Of a DNA stretch of 64,000 nucleotides, positions 33,261 through 45,324 are shown in pieces. Where the stretch lies: contig CM055109.1 of assembly GCA_029204225.1 (NCBI GenBank), positions 26,106,178 through 26,170,177 of the forward strand, given 5' to 3'. The stretch's first letter is position 1, and each line of letters starts with the position of its first letter. Made by a program: the position numbers and the translations under genes. Below the pieces are notes generated by a model, which saw nothing but the letters and a program-made list of their open reading frames with translations, made no database searches and was not told the origin of the DNA. Origin of the DNA: Diphasiastrum complanatum (taxonomy: Eukaryota > Streptophyta > Lycopodiopsida > Lycopodiales > Lycopodiaceae).

Positions 33261-34228
33261 GCAAAATTTAGCTTGATAATCATACATTTTGATGTACATA
33301 TTTAGATCACACATGTGTGGAGCATGTTCCCACATGTGAGTAGTATGTCTATTTTCATTAGCCAATTCATGCTTTAAAATAGGTTATTTTTCAAAGCAAT
33401 GTGAAACTAGACAAAAGCTAGTCATGTAGGGCATGCCAAGTGTCATCATGAGGTTGGGCCAAAATTCATTCATGACTTGTACAAATCAAAAGCATGATTA
33501 GATTTGGGTCATGACCTCTAGCTCAATCAAAGGTCAACATATGTCCTATTTGTAGGGATGCAAAATTCATCTAGCTAAAACAAAAACACGCAAGGGCACA
33601 AGACATCCTCACAACCATATGGGGACTAAAATCTAGGTTTCTTTTCTACCATACTATAGATAACTGGAATTAATTGTTCAAATTTGGAATTAATTGTAAA
33701 ATTGTGGTTATTTTATTCTTCATACCAACTACTCTCTTATCAAAAGTTTGACATCAGGTGGTGCAAGGTTCCCAACTTTAGGTGGTGCAAGGTTCCATGT
33801 CCAAGGGCCACATGAATTTTCCCTCTTGGTAGGACCTTTACTTTTGGTGTAAAAACCTAGGTGATGTGATTTAACCTTTTTTTTTTTAAAACTTTTTTCT
33901 TCATTACAGATATTAGGAACAATGAAAAAGGAGATGAAGATGTTACACCCCCTAAAGCCAATGTGTTCTATGGGACATAATATCACAACTTAGCCCCATA
34001 AAGCCTCAAGCTAATATGAGAGCTCTTTCCACATATAGCATGTGTCTAACATGTGGAGAAGAATTGATAAAAGTTGTGGAATGGATGATCCATTGAATTT
34101 TCCACCATGATTTTTTGTTTAGGCTTGGAAAGATTGGAGAATCGTCCAGTTCCCCATATAAAAGTTTAAGTAGTCATGTTCATGTATATCTAAATATGCT
34201 TTTTGGGAAGTAAACAGCTATTGAGAAC
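33261..34228. other. Copia LTR-like and unassigned AT-rich sequence
   Basis: The first part probably belongs to the LTR beginning at 33249. A GGTGGTGCAAGGTTCC phrase is duplicated at 33758 and 33781. No gene is supported. Confidence 0.4.
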
Positions 34229-35570
34229 TTTTTTTTTTTCTCAAAAATTTGACCTTAGATTATTGACTTTATAAAAAATACATAACATCAACAAATTTAA
34301 AGGAGCATTAACTTATTAGCCTCTAAGAGGAGTAGAGGGGAGATGTAAAAATCACCATGCCCAAGTTCTGTGACTAATTTTGTCCAGCACAAAAGTAGAG
34401 GAAGTAGTCAGAGGACCAAGGTCACCGTAAGAAAAGGCATAGGAAAGGAAAATAGTTTCACAAGAGGAGAGCCTAAGATCATCTTTCAAGTGAGAAAGAT
34501 TGCTAGAGTAAATCGAGTCCATGATATGGTCCTCACAAGTCAAGTTCCTGCAAAGTCTGCTCTCAATCAAGGCCAGAGGCTTAGAATTAATGGTGATCAC
34601 TTTAGAAAACCAAAGAGATTCCAGAGGGAAAACTGAGTTGGCCCCTATCCATAAGGTAAGCTCCCGCATAGAACGAAAAATTATAAGAATGGAATTGAAT
34701 AAGGGAGGAAGGGAGATGGAGAGGGGGAATGAAGATCACGTGAATTCAAGGAAGTATGAGTGAGAGTTATTGTAGTTCATCGATGGAAGAGGATGAAGAA
34801 TAGACGTCATCATAAGAGTCCAAGGTTGAGGATAAACAAAGTTGGCATGGATACGTTAAAAAGTAAAGTAAGAGAGGTGGCTGTAGGATCATGAAGACCT
34901 AAGCCCCCCAATCTCTTGGGAGCAATGCAGATATCCCAGTTCAAAAGGCTAGGTCTATTATTCTAGAGGAATTTCTGAAAAGTCAAGGAGTACGAAGGGG
35001 AAAAAAACTAGATAAAAGAAAATGAGTAAAATAGAAAGAGATGATATGCTTGAGGACTACAAGCCTAGCAGGAAAGGATAGATCAGAGGAGTTCCAATAT
35101 GTGATTTTAGAACTGATTCTATCAAAAATCTAGTTAAATCGATCTTTGTTAGAAAGCGAAGCACCTAGAGAGAAGCCAAGATATCTAGATATGGTCCCAT
35201 GAGAGAGGACATTAAGACCAAGAACAAGACACCACACAGGGGGAGCATCATGAGAGAAAACAACGATATCAAATTTTTGGTAGTTAATCAATGACTCAAA
35301 GAAGTCATAGAAGCACGTAAGCTCCATAAGAAGGAGAGAAGTAGAGTGGTGGTGAAGCTCAATTATGCAGGTGAGATTATTAGCAAAGAGCTGGGGGCCA
35401 ACAAGCGAAATACCTTGAAATATAAAAGGGCAAAAGGAGGGGGAGGAGTTGAGATTGTGGAGATGGAAAATAAGAGGTTTCTTTACCCTTGTCTGATACC
35501 ACAGGAGACAGGGAAATAAGAGGATAAAACACCTTGAAAAAGAATGGAAGAGGAGACAAGAGCAAACATT
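34229..35570 (-). pseudogene. L1-type LINE, RT C-terminal part to poly(A) end
   Basis: Read on the minus strand, 35565 to about 35130 encodes LINE reverse transcriptase with LFANNLTCII at the FADD active-site position and SRYLGFSLGASLSNKDRF, the usual YLGxxLG motif. About 34990-34870 encodes the downstream IPRRLGGLGLH-like block, and the remainder the C-terminal region to 34330. A T-run at 34229-34239 marks a poly(A) tail. Stops and frameshifts are frequent, and the catalytic DD is changed to NN. Confidence 0.75.
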
Positions 35571-36002
35571 TACATTCTTCTTCAATGATGCTCCTATCTC
35601 ATGGAACAGTCGTAAGCAAACCTCTATCACACTTTTTTCTACAGAAGGAGAATATATTGCTGCTTCTCAATCTATTAACGAAGCATTTTGGTTGAGAAAT
35701 TTACTGTTAAACATTAATCTGTATCAGTACAGCCCTACAATTTTATTCTGTGATAATCAGAGTGCTATTGCCTTATCAGCCAACCCTAGATTTCACTCTA
35801 GGAGTAAGCACATTGAAATCAGATATCACTACATCAAGGGGAAGGTTCTCAACAAGGAGGTGAGCTTAACATACTGCAGAACACAGGACATGGTTGCAGA
35901 TATACTCATGAAAGCATTAAGTGTTAATGCACTATGCATTGCTTAGTCTGAAGATCAAGGCATTCACGGATCCAGATTAAGGGGGGGGGGGGGGGGGGTG
36001 TG
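35571..36002 (+). pseudogene. Ty1/copia RNase H 3' end with polypurine tract
   Basis: The plus strand encodes the copia RNase H C-terminal half: PISWNSRKQTSITLF, STEGEYIAAS, LFCDNQSAIALSANP, RSKHIEIRYHYIKGKV and DMVADILMKAL, ending at TAG 35944-35946. AGATTAA followed by 18 consecutive G (35981-35998) occupies the polypurine-tract position before a TGTTGGATTT LTR start. The upstream part of the element is missing, and the fragment abuts the LINE block. Confidence 0.82.
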
Positions 36003-36610
36003 TGTTGGATTTATCTCCTCTACTCTCCTAAATCCCATTTTAATCTGCCTCCATTCATGCTGCATTTTTACTCACGTTGCCACACAGTCTGCATATTTAC
36101 ATGTAAAATAAGATAGATGAATAAAAATGCGACTGTCTGCATAAATACAAGTAAATTCTCACAAGCGAAGAAAAGGCGAAATCTTCACCAACATTCATCT
36201 CAGCAAAAGCTGACGTCACAGCCCTTTTCACGGTCACCCCATGCAACTGTGCTAACAGACTTGACAGGAACAACAACCACCCACAATCTCCTACAGACAA
36301 CACATCCACTTTGGACTTTCTTCATCTGCACACCAGTAACATTGTGTGTATATATTGAATACCATTTGCATATTCAGTTTGAGATTTGAGAGAAATCAAG
36401 AACAGGTGTGTATAAATATAGCATCAGAAGCTTATCAGAGATAGATGAAGTAGATGCCTTGCGCATTGATTCTTTATTGTCAATAATAGGATCATTCCTT
36501 TTACAGATTGAATTAGCTTTGTAGAGCACGCGATTTCGTCCACTATTGTCTTGTGCTCTACTACATAAGCCCTTACAGAAACCCAAACACTCGACTACGC
36601 ATCACAGAAC
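36003..36610 (+). mobile_element. Probable copia 3' LTR
   Basis: The sequence begins TGTGTTGGATTTATC after the G-rich polypurine tract. It has a TATA-like TATAAATA at about 36411 and ends near ACAGAACACA at about 36610. No second copy is present in the window, so the borders are tentative. Confidence 0.5.
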
Positions 36611-36967
36611 ACATTCTATTCTAGCAATCATGACACACAACACAAGACGAGATGCATGAAAATAGAGTGACTGAATTATCAGTTTTAGTTTAGAGTGAAT
36701 TCGTCAGTGTCTCGCTCGTTGGCGGAATGACATTCTACTCTTTTGCTATGTTCTGCTTGTTGACAGACTTTCATGCACAACTATGGTGTCTTTACTTTCT
36801 TACTCTATTCGCTACGTCTCTCTCTGTCTCTTACAGATCTATGTATTCACCTCTTCTATTATGATCCAGAGAGGATCGTTCATACCTCCACTATGTGGAG
36901 TTTACAAGATAGCTAAACGTCGAATTACATGACTAGTTAACACTTTATCAACTAGTTAGTTAGTCTC

Positions 36968-37305
36968 TGTTGTTGCTACTCGTTCAGCTGGGCGTGAAGC
37001 CCATTGAGCTGCCAGCTGGCAGCACGAAAGATTTTTCTTCGTCTAATTTGTAATCTCCCGTTCGCTTTCATTCTTTTCGTAGTTTTCATTTCACGTCCCT
37101 TTTGCGGTTTGCGGTCCTGGAGGTGTGTTTGCGATTGATGATTGATTTGCAAATCATTCGTGCTTCGAGTCAAAGACACGTTGACTGTCACGAATTGTTC
37201 TCGTTCGTGCTTCAAGTCAAAGACACATTGACTGTCGCAAATTGTTCGACCTTTGTGTCTTGTTCGTGCTGTGACAAAGTTGCAGGAGTTCACCATTTCT
37301 GACAC
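36968..37305 (-). mobile_element. Probable 3' LTR of the minus-strand copia element
   Basis: On the minus strand a polypurine tract (CAAGAGGGAG) is followed by TGTCAGAAATGG, which puts the LTR start at 37305. The other end is tentatively TGTTGTTGC at 36968. A 47-bp tandem duplication (units 37157-37203 and 37204-37249, phrase TTCGTGCTTCRAGTCAAAG) lies inside. Confidence 0.5.
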
Positions 37306-40300
37306 TCCCTCTTGAACCTTGCAGCTTTGTTCATTCAATCCAATTGCCTCTCTTTGCTTGGTAAAGAGTGGCTTGTCAAGCGGTTTCGTGAGGAGATCTG
37401 CAATCATACTTTCTGATTTTATGAACTGGACTTGGAGCTCTCCTTTCGAGATCAAATCTCGAATATGATGGTACTTCAGAGGAATGTGCTTTGTCTTTGA
37501 ATGGAAGACATGATCCTGGGACAGATAGATGGTACTCTGAGAGCCCATCATCATCGTGTTTGGCTCCTTTTGTGGTATCCTGATTGCCTCCAACATCATT
37601 TGCAGCCACACTACCTCATTTGCCACTTTCAAGGCTGCGACATACTCAGCTTCACAAGAGGATTGAGCTATCAAGATTTTCTTTTTGCATATCCAGCTGA
37701 TTGCAGCTCCGCACGCTATCGTACATCCTCTAGTAATGGACTTGCTATCATCTTTGCAGCTTGCCCAGCTCGCATCACTGTAGTGATGCAGCTCGAATCC
37801 TTTTACTTTGTTTCTAGCTCTATAGGTTAATCCAACATTCTAGGTACCCTTCAGACACTGTAGGATTCGTTTGGCCATTTTCCAATATGCTAGACCAAAC
37901 TGGAACATAATTGGCTGAATGCGTAAACAGAGAAGGCCAGATCGGGTCTGGTACAAATTGTTAAGTACATCAGACTACCGATTAAGTTCTAGTGGGGTAT
38001 ACCTGCCATCTTCTGTTCTTCCTCTTCTATTTTTGGACAATCCTGTTTCGTGAGCTGGGCTCCAACTATCATTGGTGTGGCTTTCTCTTCACAGTCCATC
38101 ATGTGGTACTGCTTTAGCACCTTTCTGGCATATTCTGACTGACTCAAGTGCATTTTGCCATTTGTTCGATCTCTTCTGATCTCCAGCCCTAGGCATTTTG
38201 TTGCTTCTCCAAAATTTGTGTTTTCGTAGTTTTCAGAAATCTGACTCTTCGTGTCTTTGATCAACATCAAGGAGTTTTCTATCATCAGCGAATCATCCAC
38301 GAAAATGGTCAGTATCACAAATTCCTTTCCTACTTTTTTGATGTAGACATTAAAATCTAGTTGAGTAGGATTGAAGTCTAGAGACTTCAAAAACCATCAA
38401 GCTTTTTGTACCAGACTCATGATGTCTGTTTTAGACCGTAGATGCATCTCTGCAATCGACAGACATATTTTCTGTTGTTGGGGTCTTCATAGCCTTCAGG
38501 TTGCTTCATGAAAATTTCCTCCTCTAGATCTCCGTGGAGAAAGGCTGTTTTCACATCAATCTGATGAATTTCCAGATTGTACTGTGTGGCGTATGCAAGG
38601 ATCAGCCTTATGCTTGTCATCTTGACCATGGGCAAATATGTGTTGAAATAGTCAATACCATATCTCTGCGTGTAACCCTTCGCGACAAGCCTTGTTTTGT
38701 AGCGGCCAATGGTGCCATCTGATTTCAGCTTTTTCTTGTACACCCACTTGCAGTCGACTACTTTTCTGTTTCTGGCAGTGGCTCTAATTCCATGCCTCAT
38801 TTTGCCTCATCGACTTGATCTCTTCTGACATTGCCTGTTTCCAGAATTCTCTCTCTGGACTCTAGATAGCTTCTTGGTATGTAGCTAGCTCTTCTGTGAA
38901 GCTGCAGTACTCAAACTACATGTCTTTGCTCCATTGAAGATTTTCTATATAGTGGTCTGGAGGTCTTCTTTGTCTTGTTGACCTTCGAGGTTCGTTTTGT
39001 CGCTGCTCGAACATTTCTTGTTCGTGGGGTCGATCCTCTGTTTCCTGCTGCTCTGGAGTCTGGGGTCCTGCATTCTGATTTGATGACTATCCTCGATCTC
39101 CCTCTTGAATAGGCATCAGTGTGAAGATTTCATGGCCTCTTTCATCTTTCAGTCCAGGGAATGTGGACTCGTCGAACTTCACATCTCTGCTCGAAACAAC
39201 CTTCTTCGTGGTTGGATCATAGAGTCTGTACACATGTGTTCCGTTCGAGTAGCCGACCATGATTGTTTGTTCGGATTTGTCGTCGAGCTTGTTTCTCTTT
39301 TCCTTCAGATTGTGCTTGTATGCTGCACATCCAAACACTCAAGCGTATGATAGATCAAGCTTTCTACCTGTCCACATTTCGTATGGTGTTTTGTTCTCCA
39401 GCACTGTCATTATTGATCTGTTCTGCAGGTGTACAGCTGCAGCTATTGCTTCGGCCCATAATTGACCTGGCAATTGAGCCTGTGCTATCATGCATCTGGC
39501 TCCTTCGACTAGCGTTCTGTTTTTTCTTTCTGCCACACTGTTGCATTCTGGTGTGTATGTAGGAGTGAACTGGTGTTCAATTCCCTGTTCTTCGCAGAAT
39601 CTTGAGAAATCTATGCTTTTGTATTCACCTCCATTGTCAGATTTAAGGATCTGAATCCTTTTTGAGGTGTGTCGCTCTGCGAATGCCACGAACTTCATGA
39701 AAGAATCAAATACTTCGGATTTCTTCTTCAAGTAGTAGATCGTGGTCATTCGGCTGTAATCATCTATGAACATTAGAAAGTATCTCGAACCTGAGAGCGA
39801 ATCTGTTCTCATCGGTCCACACACATCAGAGTGGACAAGCTCAAGAACTTCCTTGGCTCTTCTTCCTTCGTGTGTAAATGGATTTCGATGTTGCTTGCCT
39901 TTCTGACAAGCTTCGCAGAACTCAACCTCGGGGCTTGATATTTTGAGACCTGTGACAATGTCCTATGTGCTCATTTCGTATAGGCTTCGCATGTTCAGAT
40001 GATACAATCTCCTATGCCAGAGCTGATCTTTGTTTTTTGAAGCATTTAATATGTTATCAAAGTTGCTGATTATTTTGGCCTGGTAGAGGTTTCCTTCTCT
40101 GCATCCGACCGTCAGCAACTTGTTTGTCATCTTCTCGATCATACGACAAGTGTTGCCATCGTACAAAACTCGAATGCCTAGATCTGCCATCTTGGAGACA
40201 TATACCAGATCTTTTCTGAGTGAGGGCACATAGAGTGTTCCTAGCAACTCTGCTTGGCCTAACAGTGTTCCTAGTTGTAGAGAGCCAATGCCTTGAACAT

Positions 40301-40620
40301 CGTGTCTGCTTCCATCGCCTAGAATCACCGCTTTGTCGTTTTCGAGTTCACGAAAGTTGATCAAGATCTTCTTGTTGCAGGTTATGTGAGATGTTGCTCC
40401 TGAATCGATGATCACATCGTAGTCATGTTCGGAGTAGCTTATCGAAGCTTTGTCGAGTATCGCGAAAGCTTCGTCACCTCTTTCTACATCTTTAGATGAT
40501 TTTGCAACGTTTGCCTTTTCAGCTTTGTTTTTTCTTTTTGGGTTGAATCTACAGTCGTATGTAGAATGCCCTTTCTTCTTGCAGTGCATGCAAGGTATTG
40601 CTGGATTGAACCAGCATTTG
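37306..40620 (-). pseudogene. Ty1/copia polyprotein, zinc knuckle to RNase H, 5' truncated
   Basis: On the minus strand, in order: a zinc knuckle beginning MHCKKKGHSTYDC (40589), protease DSGATSHIT, GAG-pre-integrase HRRLYHLNMRSL, and integrase with FIDDYSRMTTIYY, KSDNGGEYK and NSVAERKNRT (39824-39339). Then reverse transcriptase with DCKWVYKKKLKSDG, QIDVKTAFLHGDL (38800-38417) and FVDDSLMI at the YVDD position (38390-37989), and RNase H with QSSCEAEYVA and KTKHIPLKYHHIRD. The DNQS motif reads GSQS. Frames are interrupted by several stops and frameshifts. Gag before the zinc knuckle and the 5' LTR are missing. The stretch 40621-40984 holds nothing else nameable. Confidence 0.88.
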
Positions 40621-40984
40621 TTGGTCGTATATATTTAGTCTTGCCTTTTGAGAATAATTCGCGATTGATTATCAATCGAGCTCAGTCTAGCTCTTTGCAA
40701 ATCATGCACGGCTAATAATTTGTCTAGTTGTTTGAGACAAATTATTCTTCTGGTGTTTTATTAATGTTTGGCTATGTAATCAGAACAATCATGATTTCTA
40801 TCACTAACGTTCTGTTCATTTCTGATAGGCGTAGTCATGCTTAGGGAAGAAGTAATATAGCTCATTCCGCTGCGCACGAACACATTCCGTTCGAGTTCAT
40901 TTCTCGTTCGAGTTTGTTCGTTTTCTTTTTGAGCTATTTATTTTTTGTCTCTCACACTCACACACTCTCCTTCTCCCAACATTG

Positions 40985-41790
40985 AGTATGATTTTAATTA
41001 AACCCTAAGAGAGGAAGAGGAGAAAGAGCCCAAGGATAAAAAGTTATTGATATCAAGGAGGAGGGAGGGGCGAACCAAGTTCCAATGAGCAAGGAAAAAG
41101 ATTGGTGTGACACCGGCGGGGCCGGGAGTTTCATCTCTATTTATGGATTTGAGAGCAAGATGGAGCTCATCTAAGTTGAGCGGGAAAGAGAGAGAATTGG
41201 ATTCTTCTTGAGAAAGAGAAGAAGAAAAGGAACAATAGGAGAGAAGTTCCAATGTCACTGTCTTAGGAGGAGAGGGAATCATATTGAATAAACTAGAATG
41301 ATGGTCCAAGAAGGAAGATCAAATGGCTTCATGACTAGTGAGAAGGGTGTCGTTATAATGTGACCGCATGAGTCCTCTCTTCTTTGTTGGGCTTTGAGTT
41401 TCCTAAAGAAGAAGGTTAGCTTCTCGTGGCCAATTGAGGTGAGTTTTCTTCCCAAGAATCACCACTTTAAAATGGTCTATGATTTTTAGAGAGTTAGAAG
41501 TTTCGAGGAATTCGTAGGCCCTAAGAGCGGAATTAGCTAAACGAGCTCTATCAAGGGAGATTTAATAAAGGGTCTTTTTGAGTGAGGATTCAAGGATAGA
41601 GGTAGAAGATCTCATCAACCTACCCTGCTTACCAATAAAGAAGTGGGAGCACTCAATAATGTCATCAATATTCATAAGAGGAGAGATAATCGAAGAGTAA
41701 GGAGGTAATAATAGAGCATGGTGCTGCGAACAGGGGAGTTTAACCCTCTAGTATTCCAAGTGATCAAGTTCATAAAAACCATATAAGAAT
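40985..41790 (-). pseudogene. L1-type LINE, endonuclease start to RT N-terminus
   Basis: On the minus strand, ITWNTRGLNSP near 41785-41740 is the start of a plant L1 endonuclease. It passes almost at once into the endonuclease-RT spacer and then the RT N-terminal block (LDELHLALKSINRDETPGPAG, then FFLAHWNLVRP) at 41200-41000. Most of the endonuclease is deleted. The orientation matches the 34229-35570 LINE block, which continues the RT on the far side of the copia sequences. Confidence 0.7.
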
Positions 41791-42013
41791 CTCCTTGAAA
41801 GTTATAGCTTTCTAAGTAAAAACAAGCTGCTCTCCTCGGGTAGAGAGAGAAAAACCATCATGAGCTCTCGAGTAGAGAGAGAAAGCTAGAAATCCAATAA
41901 CACTCAAAATCCACATAATCTTCAAATCAATTAGATCCAAAATGAGGAGTACAATGATACTAGTAGATCCACGAGCTACCACTATGCTTAACTATGATTG
42001 GACCACACTTTGT

Positions 42014-42145
42014 CACCTCTTAATCCTATTGGACCATTGATCCATGCACCTCTTAATTCTATTGGACTATATTCAAGCACACCTCAAATTCCTATTGGAC
42101 CTCACATGGTTCCACCTCTAAATCCTATTGGACCTCTTAGAATTC
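42014..42145. repeat. 33-bp minisatellite, four units
   Basis: Units begin CACCTC at 42014, 42047, 42080 and 42113, each containing an AATYCTATTGGAC core. The 33-bp period equals 11 codons, and one plus-strand frame reads an NPIGPL-type 11-residue repeat without a stop. No gene model is supported around it. Confidence 0.8.
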
Positions 42146-42300
42146 ATCAAACAAAGGCATTACACTTGTCTACACTCTAATTGGCACGAGTTTAGTCTCT
42201 TACTCTATTTTGGCTCAATAGTGGCATTACAAGTGGAAATGCATAATTTGCCATCTATGCCAAATTTGTTCCTATCAACATCCTACACCTAGATGCTTGA

Positions 42301-42896
42301 TGTAAAAAACATAAGACCCCTATATCTAACATAGATAATCTTTTTCAATTCTTCACAATTGTTAGCAGACTCAAGATCACTCACACTCAGCAGTGCGGAG
42401 AACAGAGATAAGAGATAATAACTCACAGAACTCTATTCACTTCTTCAATCTCTTACATAAGCATAAACTCTTCTCTCTCAATGATTGAGACTGAAGTGTG
42501 AGATCTATATATGTTCTACGGGGCGAACAAACACACCTCTTAAACAATAGGTGCATCGCTTCCGCAAAAGGGTCTAGTTAACAATTAGACTGAAAATACG
42601 TTCAACTATACCATAGTAGGTATACTTAACTATGAGTTAAAGTTACTCTGGTTTAACATTTCTTTTCGTATCTAGTCGTTTCGTATGGACGACCTAGTAA
42701 AGGTTATCCAAGGCAATGTCTTTTCCTTTTAAAGGTCTTGCCCTTAATTACAAGGCAAGTACTTAGGAGATATATTCCCAAAAAATGACTTAGGCCCCTT
42801 CATGATTTATGCTTAACCATCTCATATCTTTATTTTTGAGTATATCATGCCATATTTATTTTGATATTCAATATTTAACATTTTCGTGGCATCACA
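42301..42896 (-). mobile_element. 3' LTR of the gag-protease-X element
   Basis: The plus strand runs TGTAAAAAACATAAG to GGCATCACA, that is TG...CA. On the minus strand it is preceded by the polypurine tract GAGGAAGGGGATA. Length is 596 bp. A matching 5' LTR was not found in the window, so the outer border at 42301 is tentative. Confidence 0.6.
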
Positions 42897-44220
42897 TATC
42901 CCCTTCCTCAAATGTGAAATGTCCTCGTGAACATATCATCTTTATTTCGAGGATTCTTCGAGAAACATTCTTGTTCGTCAGATTTTCGTTGAGGTGAAAA
43001 GATATTTCTTCGTGTATTTTGTCCTTTAAATATTTCTTCGTCTTAGAGAATATGTATCTTGCTGTTTCTTTAGTTAAATAGGTTGTTTTGAGTTGATCTT
43101 TGAATTGCTGATGAAAACTGGAATCAAATTTCAAAGCATCTTTAAACTTCAAAAATTCAGCATCCCATAGAAACATCACCATGACAAAGACACGAATGAA
43201 TATTCATGAACGATTCAGTTCTTCATATGATTTCTGAGCAAGCTCCAAGTTCTGTTGAGCTTCGATCAACAGCAAATCTTCTTTTGATTTTGTGTAGCGG
43301 CCAACTGGTAAGTTGCTGAATTCTTCTAACTTAATCGGGAGCAATGTTCCATCGAACAGCTCCTGGGTTAACTTGGTATCTTTGTCTGAATCACTACGCA
43401 GAGTGATTTCTTTACAATAACGAGCTGAAAATCTAATAAAATTGCTTTTAACATAAATATTCTGAACAAAAAATAATGTCTTCGTCGCAAAGGTACCAAA
43501 CTGCCAAAATGTATATGTACAGAACTGCTTATAACGGAATGACTTCCTTCTATCTTGCAAATTATGTCGAATCCCCGCAAAATATTCTGCAAGGTTTCAC
43601 TTCCAATCCACATAAAGGCTAAATAATTCCGAATAAGCCATATTTATATTAATCAGCAATCTTGCATTGTCAAATGCACCTAGATCCGCAACAGCTTGTG
43701 GTTTGTATAGTTGAAACTGCGACTTTCACTTCCAAAAATGTCGCTTATTATTTTCGTTCCGCAAAAATTGAAGTTCTTTGATTCGAATATATTTGAGAGC
43801 ATACATAGCCGAAGAGCCTATGTATAACTCTGCTGATCCGAAAGGTACGACTTGGAACTTACCCTAGATTATGCCCCAGCAGAGACATCCTTTCTGCTCG
43901 ATAGAGAGCTGGGCCCATAACAAGAGAAAGTCGTCCTTCTCCCAAGGTTGCTTCCATTCATCGAAGGCGATGCCTATTGTGCCTGGTAGCATCATGTAAT
44001 CCACATGCCATTGCAATTCAATATTAAAAGCATGTGGACACCATTTCCAGAAGTGTTCAGCAAATGCACGAAATCTGTCAGCACATACCTTCGACTGATT
44101 TTGCCGCATTCGCATTGGCTGTGTAGATGCAGTTGCCAAGTCCTGAGTTTGCAACTCAGCAACTAGCTTCCGATCTTCCAATTGTTGCTTAAGATTCGAC
44201 AACTCCTGTTCGAGCTTGTT
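42892..44220 (-). pseudogene. Unknown roughly 440-codon frame (ORF X) downstream of retropepsin
   Basis: Three open blocks (44202-43864, 43560-43204, 43182-42892) and the sequence between them lie in one minus-strand frame, interrupted by only a few stops. The start overlaps the retropepsin frame by about 14 bp in another frame. It opens with a coiled-coil-like segment (LKQQLEDRKLVAELQ), then a Trp-rich block (EHFWKWCPHAFNIELQWH, then FDEWKQPWEKDDFLLLW), a Phe/Tyr-rich middle and a Lys-rich end, and runs straight into the polypurine tract and LTR. I recognise no RT, RNase H, integrase, envelope, movement or chromodomain motif, and I do not know this family. Confidence 0.6.
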
Positions 44221-44690
44221 TCAAGGCATACGAAGATTCTTCTGATGTAAAGCTGGTGTCGGACAAAGGAGTTTCACCTTCATATTTGTCACGACTCCAG
44301 GTTATGATTTGTTCTGCTGGCTTACCTCGGTTATTGGTCTCACTAGTCTGAAATCTCCGCTCTTTGGATTTCCAATGTAAACTTGCGTTTGATTGATAAA
44401 GCCAAGGTCGTCCAATCAGCATAGAATAGGATGACAAACCGAGTGGTTTGATAACTATGAAGTTCATTGTGAATGGCTTGGCTTGAATGTAAACAGTGAC
44501 ATCCTTCAGTTCTCCAATAGGTTTTTGTCGTGTCGAATCAGCTAACTTGATGTTTCGCTGTGTCGGTTGAATGTCAGTCAGCCCCAAAGCATGAGCTGTG
44601 TCTTTGTTATTATGTTCACACTGGAACCAGAGTCAATTGGCACTTTTTCGATCAAGCATCCCGCAATGGTAATATCAATCTCAGGTGCAC
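44190..44690 (-). pseudogene. Ty3/gypsy-type retropepsin
   Basis: On the minus strand the frame encodes the aspartic protease motif PIDSGSSVNII, then LTDIQPTQRNIKLAD and, after the usual spacing, SMLIGRPWL, the second hallmark of gypsy-type retropepsins. A one-base frameshift separates the DSGS part from the remainder near 44590. It would cleave a gag polyprotein. No reverse transcriptase follows. Confidence 0.78.
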
Positions 44691-45061
44691 CGAGATCACC
44701 TAAATCGATGGACAAAACACCAACATCTGGTAGAGAATTTTTTTCTTTTTTTTGGGCACAGAAAGGCCTTTCAGGTGCTTTCTGTAATAAGTGCTATCTG
44801 CCAACAGCTGCTCAAAAGTAATGTTTGGACGAAGGGATCCAATATCAGTCACAACGTCATATTCTTTTGTCTTCGATTTCGAGGTTGGTTTACCGATAAC
44901 GGCACTAGACAATTTCGTCTTCGCGATTTCTTCGTCCTCTTCCTTGAAAGTGACCACTTTCTCTGCAGCAGCTGTCTGAAGTTCAGCGTTGATGATTTCC
45001 TTTGCTTCTCCTGAGATATCTTTTGCAAATAACTTCGCAGCATCGCGGTCGTAGTCAGGGT
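44691..45061 (-). pseudogene. Gag C-terminal part of the gag-protease-X element
   Basis: A minus-strand frame with KLFAKDISGEAKEI, then a charged region and RPNITFEQLLADSTYYRKHL, the segment that normally precedes retropepsin in this type of element. An A-rich homopolymer (KKKKK) probably caused a frameshift before the protease. Its 5' side is cut by the copia insertion at 45062 and continues at 50583. Confidence 0.7.
45057..45061. repeat. 5-bp target site duplication (left), AGGGT
   Basis: Identical to 50583-50587 on the other side of the complete copia element. Confidence 0.9.
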
Positions 45062-45324
45062 TGTCAAGAATTAGATATGCAACATCAAGCATTCACCATA
45101 AGCAATCACCACAAGAAGGCGGAAGAAGAACACGTACTGTCACTCTATCACACTAACTCATACAGAATGTAAAATGTACAAATAGACCCTGAACCCCTGA
45201 TAGAGAGAGAAAACCTACGAGTAGACTAATAGACTAGCCTACGGCTATTGACAGCTGGTCACAGCTGTCAACATTAATGTGCATCGTAAACAATAATATT
45301 GAAATTTATCACTGATTTATAACA
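45062..45324 (-). repeat. 3' LTR of the complete copia element
   Basis: A 263-bp LTR from TGTCAAGAATTAG to TTATAACA on the plus strand. It carries an extra 8 bp (TAATAGAC-like duplication near 45220) relative to the other LTR. Confidence 0.93.

Noticed and set aside
32854-33276. A 140-codon plus-strand frame
   Set aside because: The copia tail and polypurine tract read in a different frame over its second half, and its own translation shows no domain.
42301-45061. Endogenous pararetrovirus as the source of the gag-protease-X element
   Set aside because: No movement-protein, coat or RT/RNase H signature is present, and a polypurine tract with a TG...CA LTR supports an LTR retrotransposon.
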